The position numbers and the translations under genes were made by a program. The notes under the pieces are model-generated. The model ran no database searches. It was given only the letters and a program-made list of their open reading frames with translations, and was not told the DNA's origin. Positions 1 to 9,130 of a DNA stretch of 64,000 nucleotides are shown in pieces (the stretch's first letter is position 1; each line of letters begins with the position of its first letter). The DNA is from Paroedura picta (lineage: Eukaryota; Chordata; Lepidosauria; Squamata; Gekkonidae): positions 96,033,213 to 96,097,212 of the forward strand of contig NC_135373.1 in assembly GCF_049243985.1 (NCBI RefSeq). Direction: 5' to 3'.

Positions 1-64
1 GGTTTATTCCGTTGAATTCAGCTATGATGAGAATGCTGTCTACAGCATTGGAGAAGATGGGAAG
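1..64 (+). CDS. WDR91: WDR91 exon (partial, antepenultimate)
   Basis: The window opens inside a coding exon. Reading from base 2 gives [20 protein letters not shown] and then K, a WD40 strand that I recognise as the C-terminal propeller of WDR91. The exon ends AAG|GTATGT in phase 0. Its start lies outside the window. WDR91 is a Rab7 effector that restrains PI3P synthesis during early-to-late endosome conversion (family knowledge). Confidence 0.93.
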
Positions 65-190
65 GTATGTTCTGGGTTGTTGTTGTTCCTGCCTCTGCTG
101 TTAGCAGTGTCCATACACAACAGAATAAAGGCCCAAGGGTATTCTTTTTGCATCTGACCAGATTCTTTCCATTTCCCCCATTGTACCCAG

Positions 191-388
191 TTCATCCAGT
201 GGAATATTCACAAAAGTGGCTCCAAAGTCTCTGAATATGGACTCCCCAGAGATGCTACCGGCCCTTTTGTGTTGTCTGGCTACAGCGGCTACAAACAAGT
301 TCAGGTCCCACATGGGAGGCTCTTTGCGTTTGACTCTGAGGGAAACTACATGCTGACCTGTTCTTCTTCCGGGGGAGTCATCTACAAG
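191..388 (+). CDS. WDR91: WDR91 penultimate coding exon
   Basis: The acceptor is a pyrimidine tract ending in TACCCAG and the donor is AAG|GTAACA. The 198 nt (66 codons, phase 0 to 0) begin [10 protein letters not shown] and include [17 protein letters not shown] and [17 protein letters not shown]. These are WD40 blades of WDR91 with near-human conservation. The downstream intron (389-1459) contains a BovB 3' fragment and a tRNA-derived SINE. Confidence 0.95.
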
Positions 389-565
389 GTAACAGAAGTT
401 GAAGAAGTGATCCAGATATAGCAAATAGCAAATACAAGCTCAGCACTTTTGAAGAGAGGATGATGTTAAAGTGCACTCATATTGGCTGTGCTCTTTACAA
501 GTGTGTGTAAAATCTTGGCTTCCTCTGCTTCAACAGAGCTGGATTTTTCCATTTATACACACTGT

Positions 566-800
566 ATGTCTCCACCTCATGAGTAGGAAGGACTCCCTGG
601 AGAAGAGCCTAATGCTGGTAGCGATTGAGGGCAAAAGAAGAAGGGGATGACAGAGAATGAGGTGGCTGGATGGAGTCACTGAAGCAGTAGGTGCAAACTT
701 AAATGGACTCCGGGGAATGGTAGAGGACAGGAAGGCCTGGAGGATCATTGTCCATGGGGTCGTGATGGGTCGGACATGACTTCGCAACTAACAACAATAA
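566..800 (+). mobile_element. 5'-truncated RTE-BovB LINE (3' end only)
   Basis: From about 572 the sequence matches the last 230 bases of the two larger BovB copies in this window (the [11 protein letters not shown] to [11 protein letters not shown] part of the ORF). It ends in the ACAACAATAAC tail that BovB uses. It lies in the WDR91 intron in the sense direction. A weak 8-bp candidate duplication with one mismatch (ATGTCTCC near 564, ATGTGTCC near 801) may mark the insertion. It is a dead-on-arrival fragment. Confidence 0.88.
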
Positions 801-1074
801 CATGTGTCCTTGCAAGCTCCATGGCAATACGAATGTCTTTTCTCAAGTGTGGTAGATAACAGTTTTGTGAGCAGTGCATCTTAGTGGGTTCAGAGCCACA
901 TATGAATATCTATTCAAATCCCAGCTCAGCCCATAGATTTGCCTGGCTAATTTACTGCCATCCAGGTCTCAAAATACATACATTGTGAATAATGATGACC
1001 TGTTGTAGGATTGTTGTGAGGTAGTGTGAAAGATTGAAAATAGAACACCTAGTTGGATATATGGCACAAGCCTT

Positions 1075-1345
1075 GAGGTGAAATTAGAGGGGACTTTGCT
1101 GCCCCAAATCACTCGGAGGAGGTCTGGGGTTTGGAAACAGAGCATCTGCTTTGTGCGCAGAATGTTCCCGGTTCAACCCTGGGCATTTCCAGTTAAAAGA
1201 ATCGGGTATGTGTGTGTGGGGAGGAAATATGTGAGACGCTACCCCCTGAGGCCCCAGAGAGCCCCTGCCAGTCAAAGTACACAATACTGGCCTTGATAGA
1301 CCAAAGGTCTGACCCTGTATAAGGCAGCTTCATCTGTGTTCACTG
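1075..1345 (+). repeat. tRNA-derived SINE
   Basis: A Pol III B-box-like GGTTCAACCCT lies near 1170, in a head reading AGAGCATCTGCTTTG. The body ends in GGTCTGACCCTGTATAAGGC and AGCTTCATCTGTGTTC. A reverse-strand piece of the same tail recurs at about 63243-63292, which supports an interspersed family. The left boundary is approximate. It lies in the WDR91 intron. Confidence 0.65.
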
Positions 1346-1459
1346 CCTCCCACTACTGTAGTCAAAACAAGGCTAGACAGCACTCTGTTTCTGAATGGAA
1401 AGGCAGATTCTGCAGGAGGGTGAAAGGTTCCTCATTTTGTATTTTCTTCTCTCTTGCAG

Positions 1460-1624
1460 CTGAGTAGCAATGAGAAGGTGCTGGAGAGCTGCCTCTCCCT
1501 GGGAGGACACAGAGCCCCGGTGGTCACGGTGGACTGGTGCACAGCTATGGATTGTGGGACCTGCCTCACGGCCTCCATGGATGGGAAAATCAAATTAACC
1601 ACTTTACTGGCACAGAAGTCTTAA
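1460..1624 (+). CDS. WDR91: WDR91 last coding exon and stop
   Basis: The acceptor is TCTCTTGCAG. The 55 codons start [18 protein letters not shown], continue with VVTVDW and [18 protein letters not shown], and end at TAA (1622-1624). The final WD40 blade and the short tail match the known end of WDR91, so the C-terminus is complete. All three WDR91 exons join in phase 0. Confidence 0.95.
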   Translation: MSSNEKVLESCLSLGGHRAPVVTVDWCTAMDCGTCLTASMDGKIKLTTLLAQKS

Positions 1625-2030
1625 ACAGAACTGTGGTGATGGGAGTTTTTTTTTTAATTTAAAGATCAGTATTAACCATTTAGACCTAAGCTACACTAGG
1701 GAGGAGAGAACTGTGATCACTTTTCTTAGCATTACATTCTCCTCCAGGTTAGCAACATCTTGCCATTTGATGCCAAACCACTGCCAATCAGGACACTTCA
1801 AGTTGCAGCAGCTGCCCTAAACTAACTATGCTATTAGCAGAGGTGCACTGATAAAGCCCCTTCTCTTCCTGGGTTCCCAGTAGCACACAGCCATAACTCT
1901 CGAAGATTGTGCCAAGGTGGGATGCAGATTTACAAAGTTTCCAGCTGAGAAGAAAGGGCTGTGCAAAACCTAACAGTATTCAATGTTTGCGTCTGCATTT
2001 CTTATTAAAAGAACACGTCCAAATTGCATG
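1625..2030 (+). other. WDR91: WDR91 3'UTR and polyA signal
   Basis: About 400 nt follow the stop. An ATTAAA signal lies at 2004-2009, with a TG-rich downstream element at 2029-2052 of the kind that supports cleavage. The transcript end is inferred from these signals only. Confidence 0.6.
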
Positions 2031-3150
2031 TGTGTTGTGTGTGTGTTGCTTCTGTAGCTTCAGGAAACAGTTTGTCTGGGGGCTCTGATGAATAACCCAT
2101 TGTTTCACTTCCATTTATTGAGAAGTGCTGAAGTCTTGTGGCTTTTCCAGAGGCAGTTCAGTGCCTTTGTATCTGACACGTAGCAACTGCAAAGGGAAGG
2201 GTGAAAATGCCCCATTGCTCAGTAGTTGTATATAAATGTTAGGAGCCTCTGAGAGTTTGCAGAAATCATAATCCAATTCAGCTTCAAGTGATCTAATCTG
2301 TATACCCAATTGGAGACCTGCAAGAAACTTGAGTGGCAGCTTCTCCCCTCTCCCCTCTCTCTCACACTCTCCCTTCTGCCACAACTTTTCTCTCTCTCTC
2401 CCATGTCTGTCACCTCCTCTATATCCTCATCACACTCTGTTTTCTGGCCCCTACCCCATCTGGCCTGTCTACTTCCTCCCTCCTGTGCCGCGGCTGTGGC
2501 ATTATATCCAGCTGAGGCGTCTCCCTTCCCCAAACCCTGCCATCTTCACATTCCAAGACAAAGTAATTTCCCAAGCCAGAGGTGGTAACCCTTCTGAGGC
2601 TAAGCCCAAAAGATTTCTCCTTTAAAAGCTACTCAGTGGGGTTTTTTGTTAGACTTTACATTTCCCTCCCAGGGCCTTTAAAGATTTATAGAAAGATCTG
2701 TTGTGCCTGTTCACAGCTCGACTTTCTGGATTTAAGTCTCCAAAGCTATCCCAACTTCACTATTAAAATATAGCTTGTTAAGGAGTCTCCGGACTCTTGT
2801 TCTAACAAAGCAGTTCCAGGGGACCTTCGGTGCTGCATGGTTAGGGGGTCTCCACGTGGAAAAGGCGCCGTCTGTGACTTGGGCAAGGCGGCCAGGGATG
2901 CTCTGCAAAAGCCCTGCGGATCCTTAAACTGCCCCCGGTGCTGCAGCCCCAAGAACCCTCAAACGGGCCCCGTGCCGGGATTTATTTCGGCTCAATGAAA
3001 ACATGATCCGGGGCAGACGCTCGGTGACATGATGCTGGTTTTGCCTCACTGGCTCCGCCAAGGAAGCCGAATCGCCCCGGCGTTGCTCTTTGGCTGCAGA
3101 GAGACTCTTGAGCAACTCACGGCTTCTATAATTCAGTTCCGCTCTTGGTA
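2031..3150. other. WDR91-CYREN intergenic stretch
   Basis: No gene is supported here. A CT-rich run lies at about 2335-2420. From about 2830 the GC and CpG content rises into the CYREN promoter island. Short open frames on both strands have no splice or family support. Confidence 0.5.
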
Positions 3151-3700
3151 ATTCCTTGCAACATTTAATTACAATACATATCGTTTCCGACGGACTGAAA
3201 CGAACCCATCAATTCCTCGGCGGCCGCCGAGCGATTGGGCCGAGGGGCGGGAGTTGCGGGTCTGCTGCCCGTCAAACTTCGCTGCCAGCCAATGGCGGCA
3301 GGGCGGGGCGAGCTGTTTCCGGGCGCGGAAAGGGCTCTCCTCGCTTCCGGGCCCGCCGGTCGGGTCGCGAGTTGTCCGCAGCTGGGGCTGAAGCTCCACC
3401 TGTTCCTCCCTGCCTCTTTCCGGGGCGGCGAAAGGCCTTTCCTCCGGCCACGGACGGGCCGCTCCGTGGTAGAATTGGGGGTCAGCCTGAAGCCCACCGG
3501 CTTTTGTCGCCCTCCAGAAAAGCGGCGCTGGCTTCCCGGGCGCTTCAAGGCTTCTTGACCGGCAGCAGTTCTCCCAGAGAGCGGTTCGCATTTCTTTCTC
3601 CCAGTTCCTACAGGCGCAGGAACCGAACTTGCACGCCCTCGCTTTCCTTGCAGTGCCTTTAAGACCAACAGAGTTTGATTCTAGGTGTGAGCTCCCGTGT
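3150..3700 (+). promoter_or_regulatory. CYREN: CpG-island promoter of CYREN
   Basis: This GC- and CpG-rich stretch has no clear TATA box. An inverted CCAAT box (ATTGG, 3234-3238) is followed by a GC box (GGGGCGGG, 3244-3251). A direct CCAAT (3289-3293) is followed by GGGCGGGGC (3301-3309). This arrangement is typical of a housekeeping promoter firing to the right, so transcription probably starts shortly after 3310. An untranslated first exon may end at CTAG|GTGTGA (3684), but that donor is weak. Long overlapping open frames on both strands here are a by-product of GC richness. Confidence 0.7.
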
Positions 3701-3715
3701 GCACGCGCACTGCCT

Positions 3716-3827
3716 CCCCGAAAGCTCACACCAAGAATACAACTTTGTTGGCCTTAAAGGTGCCATTGGACTCCAATTTTGTCCTGCTGCTTCAGACCAA
3801 CACGACTACCCACCTGAATCTATTGCA
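3716..3827 (+). repeat. fold-back repeat family, half copy
   Basis: The stretch reads AAAGCTCACACCAAGAATAC and then CTTAAAGGTGCCATTGGACT, ending ACTACCCACCTGAATCT. It is one arm of a palindromic interspersed repeat whose two-armed form is at 16774-16980. Other half copies are near 33555, 40705, 49903 and 55193. Its right edge abuts the putative CYREN start exon. Confidence 0.7.
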
Positions 3828-3843
3828 GTCCTTTGAAAGCATC

Positions 3844-3880
3844 ATGGCCTCTGCTCAGAGAGTAAACAAGGGGCACATAG
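3844..3880 (+). CDS. CYREN: CYREN putative start exon
   Basis: An ATG in good context (ATCATGG) opens MASAQRVNKGHI and then breaks in phase 1 at ATAG|GTAAGC, a strong donor. A possible acceptor CTATTGCAG ends at 3828, so the exon could be 3829-3880. The phase fits the next exon exactly. With it the predicted protein is 154 residues, against 157 in human. The residues themselves do not resemble the human N-terminus, so the start remains an inference. Confidence 0.5.
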
Positions 3881-4075
3881 GTAAGCTTTGTGAAGTTAGA
3901 GATACTCCCATCTAGCCTCCTGCAATAAAACCACAGGCACTGTATATAGATAATGCACTCTACAATCATGAAAAGCTATGCAGCCTGCCCCCACAGTTGC
4001 TCCCAGTGTGTATATAAGAGTTTCTTGTTGATTGGTCTGTGATCATTGCTGCTCCTGCATTGAAATGTGGATCTG

Positions 4076-6278
4076 GGAGAGGACCTCAAGATGGCGCCAT
4101 AAGGAAAGCTGGACTTCAGTTCAGCTCTTAAGCCATGCCGAGGGTTAGGTGCTTATGCACCTGGCTGACCTGAACAGATACGCAAATCTGTTCACCGGTC
4201 GCCCCAGGAACCGGGAACGGTGACCTGAGGGTCCTACAGATCCGTAGGGAGAAGCAAGATCTCCCTGGATTAATAGCGGCTTGAGCTCAAGGTCAAGATG
4301 GCGTCTTTGTCGCAAACAACGTTACAAGCTTGAAACGACCAGCCGACCTCACATTCTTCCCAGACCATCATTTACCAGATCGATAGGAGCAGAAGCTGAC
4401 AGAAACTGAACCTACAACAGTAAGAATTGAAAGCTTTCTGGCTTTTCTCTCTCTCCTCTCACAAGCTCTTCCCTCCCTCTCCCTCAACCAATTTACAAGC
4501 GAATTCCTTCTTTCCCCGAGTGAGAGACTCCCAGCTAATTACACCCATTAACCAAACAAAGAGAGTGCTTTGAAGATTTATGGGTGAACGTTCAGTGGGA
4601 GAATTTGACTTGATACGGAGATCGACAAACTGATAATTTGGGATCGCTCGTGCTCCCGCGAGACCTCACGAGACTTTCTGTTTATAGTTTGTGACTGCCT
4701 AGAACTATGGAAGAATTATCTAAGGCACAGCTTTTCCATTTGTTATGCAAAGGAAACTCAGAGATACTGAAAGCAGTCAATAAGCTGGAAAAGGAAATTC
4801 GTGGGACTAAGGGGGAGTTTTTGGATGGAGCCCAAGATCCGGAGAGACCAGCTGATGACGCAGCTCAGCCAACAGTAAATCAAGTGAAACTTCAGGAGGG
4901 AGAGAGTGCCAGAGATGTAAAAACCCAAAGGATCTTTAAAGCAGTGGTCCCCAACCTGCGGGCCGCGGCCCGGCGCCGGGCCGCAAAGGCCATGGCGCCG
5001 GGCCGCGGCTCCCTCTCCCCGCCCCCCCCCACCCCACCCCCGCAGTAAAAAACTTCCCGGGCCGCAAGCCTGCGGCCCGGGAAGCTACTTACTGCGGGAG
5101 GGAGGGGAGAAGGAATCAGGGCCGGGCCGCGCCCGTGCAGGCCGCGCCCTCTCGGCCCGATCCACGGGCGCGGCCCGTGGGTGTGGCCCAATCCGCGGGC
5201 GCGGTCGGGCGCGGCTCGCGGGTGCGGCCGGCGGGCGCGGCCGGGCGCGGCCCGATCCGCGGGCGTGGCCGCGGGCGCGGCCGAAGCGTGGGCGTGGCCC
5301 GCGCGGGCGCGGTCCCTGCGGGCGCGGCCCAATGCCCTGCCGGTCCCCAGCCTAAAAAAGGTTGGGGACCACTGCTTTAAAGAACCCGGGAAAACAGATT
5401 CATGGAAGGAAAGTACCAAAAACCTGGAAGTCTATTCAGAGCAGGAAATGACTTGGATCAGCAAAATAAAAAGAGTCTATTCAAAAGCGACAGCAACTAG
5501 GAAGCTATCAGGAGATATTTCTGTGCGACCAGAGGAAGAGATCCAGATTGACAAAGGATTCAGAGCCCCCTTAAAGGCGACTACAAGCAAGAATCAAGCA
5601 AGAGATTTCTCTGGCCCTGACAGAAGGACAATCAGAAACACTCTACTATGGAAAAAAATACAATTTCATTTTCTGCGACCACCTGAAAGATGAGCTGAAC
5701 AATGGAGTATTCTCCTGGCTTCTTGTGAGAAAAAAAAAAAAAAAAAAGCAATAGTAATCTTTAGGACAGGTCTAATATATGAAGGGAACTGACTTTATAT
5801 CACTTAAGACAGTAATAGAATATATCCTTATAATAGATTATACCTTCCTATGTATCAACTACTACTTTGTTAAGAAAGATGGTAATAACTCCTAGATCAG
5901 GATTAATATGCGATGGGAATTGAATATGTATGTTAATAAGTATGCCAAAAGAGGATGACAAACCATATTTTATAGGCATTAACAAGACAACAGTAGTAAT
6001 TCTTGGGTTAGGGCCAACTTATGAAGGAGATTGACCTAATATCATTTAAGATAATAACAGAATGTATTCTTATAACAGATCTCATATGTATTAACAATCA
6101 CTTGGCTAAGAAATATGGTAAAAACTTCTAGACTAGGAATAATATGTGATGAGAACTAAATATCTATGTTAAAAGAGATGGCAAACCATATCAACTGGTC
6201 GTTTTCTCCTTACAACTTCTCTGTAAATGCTTTATATAATAATAAACAATAAAATTATAAAAAAAAAAAAAAAAAAAA
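4076..6278 (+). mobile_element. L1 LINE, 5'-complete, internally deleted
   Basis: The element begins GGAGAGGACCTCAAGATGGC, with a YY1-type CAAGATGGC box near its start as in mammalian L1 5'UTRs, and a second CAAGATGGCG near 4294. A start codon at 4707 opens MEELSKAQLFHLLCKGNSEI followed by a charged, coiled-coil-like stretch. A long A tract lies at 5729-5747. An AT-rich 3' region contains two diverged direct copies (about 5765-5970 and 6005-6200), and the element ends in a polyA tail (6258-6278). A 14-bp duplication, GAAATGTGGATCTG, flanks it (4062-4075, 6279-6292). No ORF2 is present, so it is non-autonomous. It sits in CYREN intron 1 and is interrupted by a hAT MITE. Confidence 0.85.
4942..5374 (+). 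mobile_element. GC-rich hAT MITE nested in the L1
   Basis: The terminal inverted repeats are CAGTGGTCCCCAACC on the left and its complement GGTTGGGGACCACTG on the right. The 8-bp target duplication CTTTAAAG (4934-4941, 5375-5382) is diagnostic for hAT. The interior is extremely GC-rich, with many GGGCGCGGCC-like units, and codes for nothing I recognise. The insertion plus duplication is 441 bp, a multiple of three. Confidence 0.92.
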
Positions 6279-6484
6279 GAAATGTGGATCTGAATCCTTC
6301 CTTTAGCAGTACCTGTACTCTGAGACAGTGGGACAGTTCTTTGCTATCTCAAACTCTCCAGTTGTGAATGTAAAAGGAAAGTAAGCTTATGTGAAGATGT
6401 AACTAGTTCCTTCACTCTGGTATGCCCAAATAGGTATGGCTGTGCCTGAATCTTAAATTTCCTCTTTGTTTTCTCCTGAATGAG

Positions 6485-6608
6485 AGCTGGGAACTTCTGG
6501 AGTAGCCAAGAAGCGGACCCTTCCAGCATGGATGAGGGAGAAGATGGCAGAGCCTGCACCTAAGTGGGCAGGAGTGAGGAGAAAGAGATGGAAAAAAGCA
6601 TGCCCAAG
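6485..6608 (+). CDS. CYREN: CYREN exon with Ku-binding motif
   Basis: The acceptor lies after a pyrimidine-rich stretch and ends GAATGAG, and the donor is CCCAAG|GTAAGG. The frame reads ELGTSGVAKKRTLPAWMREK and on to KKACPR. RTLPAWM is the Ku-binding motif known near the N-terminus of CYREN/MRI (human RVLPSWL). CYREN is a small nuclear regulator of non-homologous end joining that docks on Ku70/80 through this motif. The exon is 124 nt, entering in phase 1 and leaving in phase 2. A 171-codon antisense open frame over it is a shadow. Confidence 0.85.
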
Positions 6609-7236
6609 GTAAGGGTAATTTGTGTGAGTTGCATAGCCCCATTGATTGCACATAGGTTTCAGATTCTCAGCAGACACACAGTTTGTAATGAACTTGTGGG
6701 AGCACAGCTGCTCCTTAACTGTGCTAGTATCCGCTGAACAGTAGCACTCTGGATAAATATAAGTGATGCCATGCCAGGGAACAAGCCGAACTTCAGAGCA
6801 GGATGGACTCATAATGAACAAAGCCAGGTTTCCACTGGTTACTTCCATCCTCAATGGGTTTGGGAAGTATTTTCTCACCGCAAGCACAGGTGCGGCTTTT
6901 CCAGCATTGACAAAATATTGTGCCCATCCCCTAGCAATGACCATGCTAAACAGAATTGGGGGGAGCAAAAGGGCCGACTGGTGTTAAAGGTTGGGTGTTC
7001 TTTGGAATCATAGTGATGGGTTGGGGGTCAGTTCTTGTCAAGTTATGAAAGTTTTGATGATCTCCATTCCCATCCTGAACCCACTGACTTTGATGGATTG
7101 AGACAGGTATAATTTTACTCAGGAGAGCATTGCTGATTGCATTTTGACCACTAAGGTCCTAATTAGATTTCCTCTTTTGTTCCTGTTTTAAAATACATGT
7201 TTGTTACCTGCCGCTGGTTTTGAACTTAATATCAGT

Positions 7237-7397
7237 ACCATTTGCCACATAATGCTGGCTTCCCCTAGCCAAACATTCAAAACTGTACACGAGGTATATG
7301 GTGAGGAAAGGGAGACATTTGTTGCTTCCTCATCATATACCTAATGTACAGTTTTGAATGTTTGGCTAGGGGAAGCCAGCATTATGTGGCAAATGGT
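7237..7397. repeat. near-perfect palindrome, 72-bp arms
   Basis: The left arm (7237-7308) and right arm (7326-7397) are reverse complements at 69 of 72 positions, with a 17-base loop (7309-7325). The arms begin ACCATTTGCCACATAATGCT and the match stops abruptly at both outer ends. It lies in the CYREN intron before exon 3, so the pre-mRNA would carry a long hairpin. I see no target duplication. Confidence 0.95.
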
Positions 7398-7705
7398 TTT
7401 CTTCCCCCCTACAGTTTCAGGGCCAGGAAAAATGATTGTAAGTGGATTTTTGTTGTGCACCAGGTTCAGTGTAGCAGAGAATGGAAGAATAATAGGAGAC
7501 AGGAATGGAGCCCTAGTTAAAGACAGAGTTGGAAACCCCTAAAAATAATGAATAAATCTATTTCAGGCAATCCTTTCCCTCCTTTCCAAGCGCTAGTTAC
7601 AGAGATTATTTCTGGCTAGGAGGGATAAAAGAGGTAGCAGCCAATTTCCCCCTCACTTAGCATGTACTCCAGGCTTTACCATGTGTTTTTTCTCTCTCAA
7701 TGCAG

Positions 7706-7772
7706 GACTGAGACTATCTATTGTATGAATGAAGCAGAGCTGGTAGATGCAGCTCTTTGCATTCTGGCTGAG
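7706..7772 (+). CDS. CYREN: CYREN exon 3 (conserved core)
   Basis: The acceptor is TCTCTCAATGCAG and the donor is GCTGAG|GTGAGC. Joined in phase to the previous exon it reads RTETIYCMNEAELVDAALCI and then LAE. The human counterpart is TRTVYCMNEAEIVDVALGIL, an unmistakable match. The 67 nt leave phase 0. Confidence 0.95.
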
Positions 7773-7799
7773 GTGAGCATGTGTTTATTTCATTTTTAG

Positions 7800-7850
7800 C
7801 CCTCTTTCCTCCACAGTGGGGATTCAAAGCAGCTTACACCATTCTCAATC
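7800..7850 (-). repeat. fragment of MIR-like SINE 3' half
   Basis: The text CCTCTTTCCTCCACAGTGGG then ATTCAAAGCAGCTTACACC resembles the 3' region of the tRNA/L2-tailed SINE seen whole at 21185-21465. It is short and diverged. Confidence 0.35.
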
Positions 7851-8148
7851 TGTCCCAGCAGTAGCTCCCCGCTCCTTGCTTTCCCCTCTTATATCACTGC
7901 AGTGGCTGCTGTCTGTCTGGGAATTTTTTGCTGTTTCACTGCTGTGTTGTCAAATACAGGGCAACAGTGTGTTTTCCCCAGCCACAGAGAATCAATTTTA
8001 ATTTTTTTAAATGGGAGCTAGTATGGTGGGTTTCATCTCTCACAATGTGCAGTTATATCTCCTGCCTTTTCCTGGCTGGCTGGCTGTTGCAAAGGAGAGA
8101 TGTCATTACTTAACACCTACCTAGGTGTGTTTTTACTTTATTTCCTAG

Positions 8149-8385
8149 AGATGCAAGGACAGGGAAGTGGAGATCACATCACCTGAAGATGAAGCCCAAG
8201 AGCCTCAGCCAGCAGTGGCAGATCCTCAGTGGAGTTCAGTGAGTGGAAGTGATGGCATGGGAGCCCAGAGCCCTGGGGAAGGATCTAAGACTCCTACCAA
8301 GTTGAAAGCTTTGGCCTGCAATGATAAAACTGAACCAGATGAAGATGATGCTTTAAAATATGTCAGGGAGATCTTCTTTACGTAA
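8149..8385 (+). CDS. CYREN: CYREN last coding exon with C-terminal XLM
   Basis: The acceptor is TTTATTTCCTAG. The 78 codons start RCKDREVEITSPEDEAQEPQ, pass through a low-complexity acidic and serine-rich linker, and end DEDDALKYVREIFFT and TAA (8383-8385). The end matches the XLF-like motif of human CYREN (KYVREIFFS), which binds Ku and works with the N-terminal motif to tether repair factors. The protein is complete at this end. Confidence 0.95.
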   Translation, partial: RCKDREVEITSPEDEAQEPQPAVADPQWSSVSGSDGMGAQSPGEGSKTPTKLKALACNDKTEPDEDDALKYVREIFFT

Positions 8386-9130
8386 TTTCCAAGCTTAACA
8401 CATTTTTCTACATACGAGCAATTAAGGATATTTTGAGACAGGAGGGCAACTTGGGGTTACAGCGGAGGGCGAATGCACAAGTGCCATTTCATAACCATGT
8501 AACTTTCCCGGTTCTCTGAGCCTGCTGCTTGTTTGGGTTGTAATAACTGAACTGTACTACTAAAGAGCAATGCTAACAAATGTTTCCTACATGCAATTCT
8601 GCTTGTGTTATACTGTGGGAAAGAGCTATATGTTTTTGCCCAAAGCTCCACCTCAACCTTCCATGATTCAGGCCAGAGCTAGGGCTGTAGCCAAGCCCCC
8701 CTGTCCTGCTCCATGTATCCTGCTAGGCTTTCTCCCTTTGTTCTAGGAATGCCAGACCTCAGCCTCAAAAGCAGTCTGTTCCTTGAAGGGCCCTGAGGTA
8801 GAAGGAAATTGAACAGTTATGGCTTTCCTGCTGTTGCTGAGGTGAATTTCCCTCCAGCTTAATAATCATTTTAGCATTGTAAGTGTCAAATTACATGTGA
8901 CACATGTCTTTTACAGTAGAAGAGTTAGTGTTTTTCCCTATGGCATAGTTTTTTTTGTTGTGATTTTTTTTACCCAAGAACAGGAAATGTGGCTTGGGGG
9001 GGGGGGTTGGACTAGCTATTATGAATACAACAACCACTCACAGCTGTAATTAAAGACAATGTTCTTTACTGTTTATATGAGGTGCTGATTTTTTAAAGGA
9101 ACAATAATAAACATGTTTTAATAAGTATTG
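8386..9130 (+). other. CYREN: CYREN 3'UTR with polyA signal
   Basis: AATAAA lies at 9106-9111, about 720 nt after the stop, in an AT-rich context. A run of G lies near 8998-9007. The next AATAAA, near 9754, could mark a longer isoform. Confidence 0.55.

Noticed and set aside
3156-3729. Overlapping open frames of 168-186 codons on both strands
   Set aside because: They fall in the CYREN CpG island, overlap on both strands and have low-complexity Arg/Pro/Ala content, as GC-rich DNA produces by chance.
6453-6968. 171-codon minus-strand open frame
   Set aside because: It is antisense to the CYREN Ku-binding exon, which has firm homology and splice phases.
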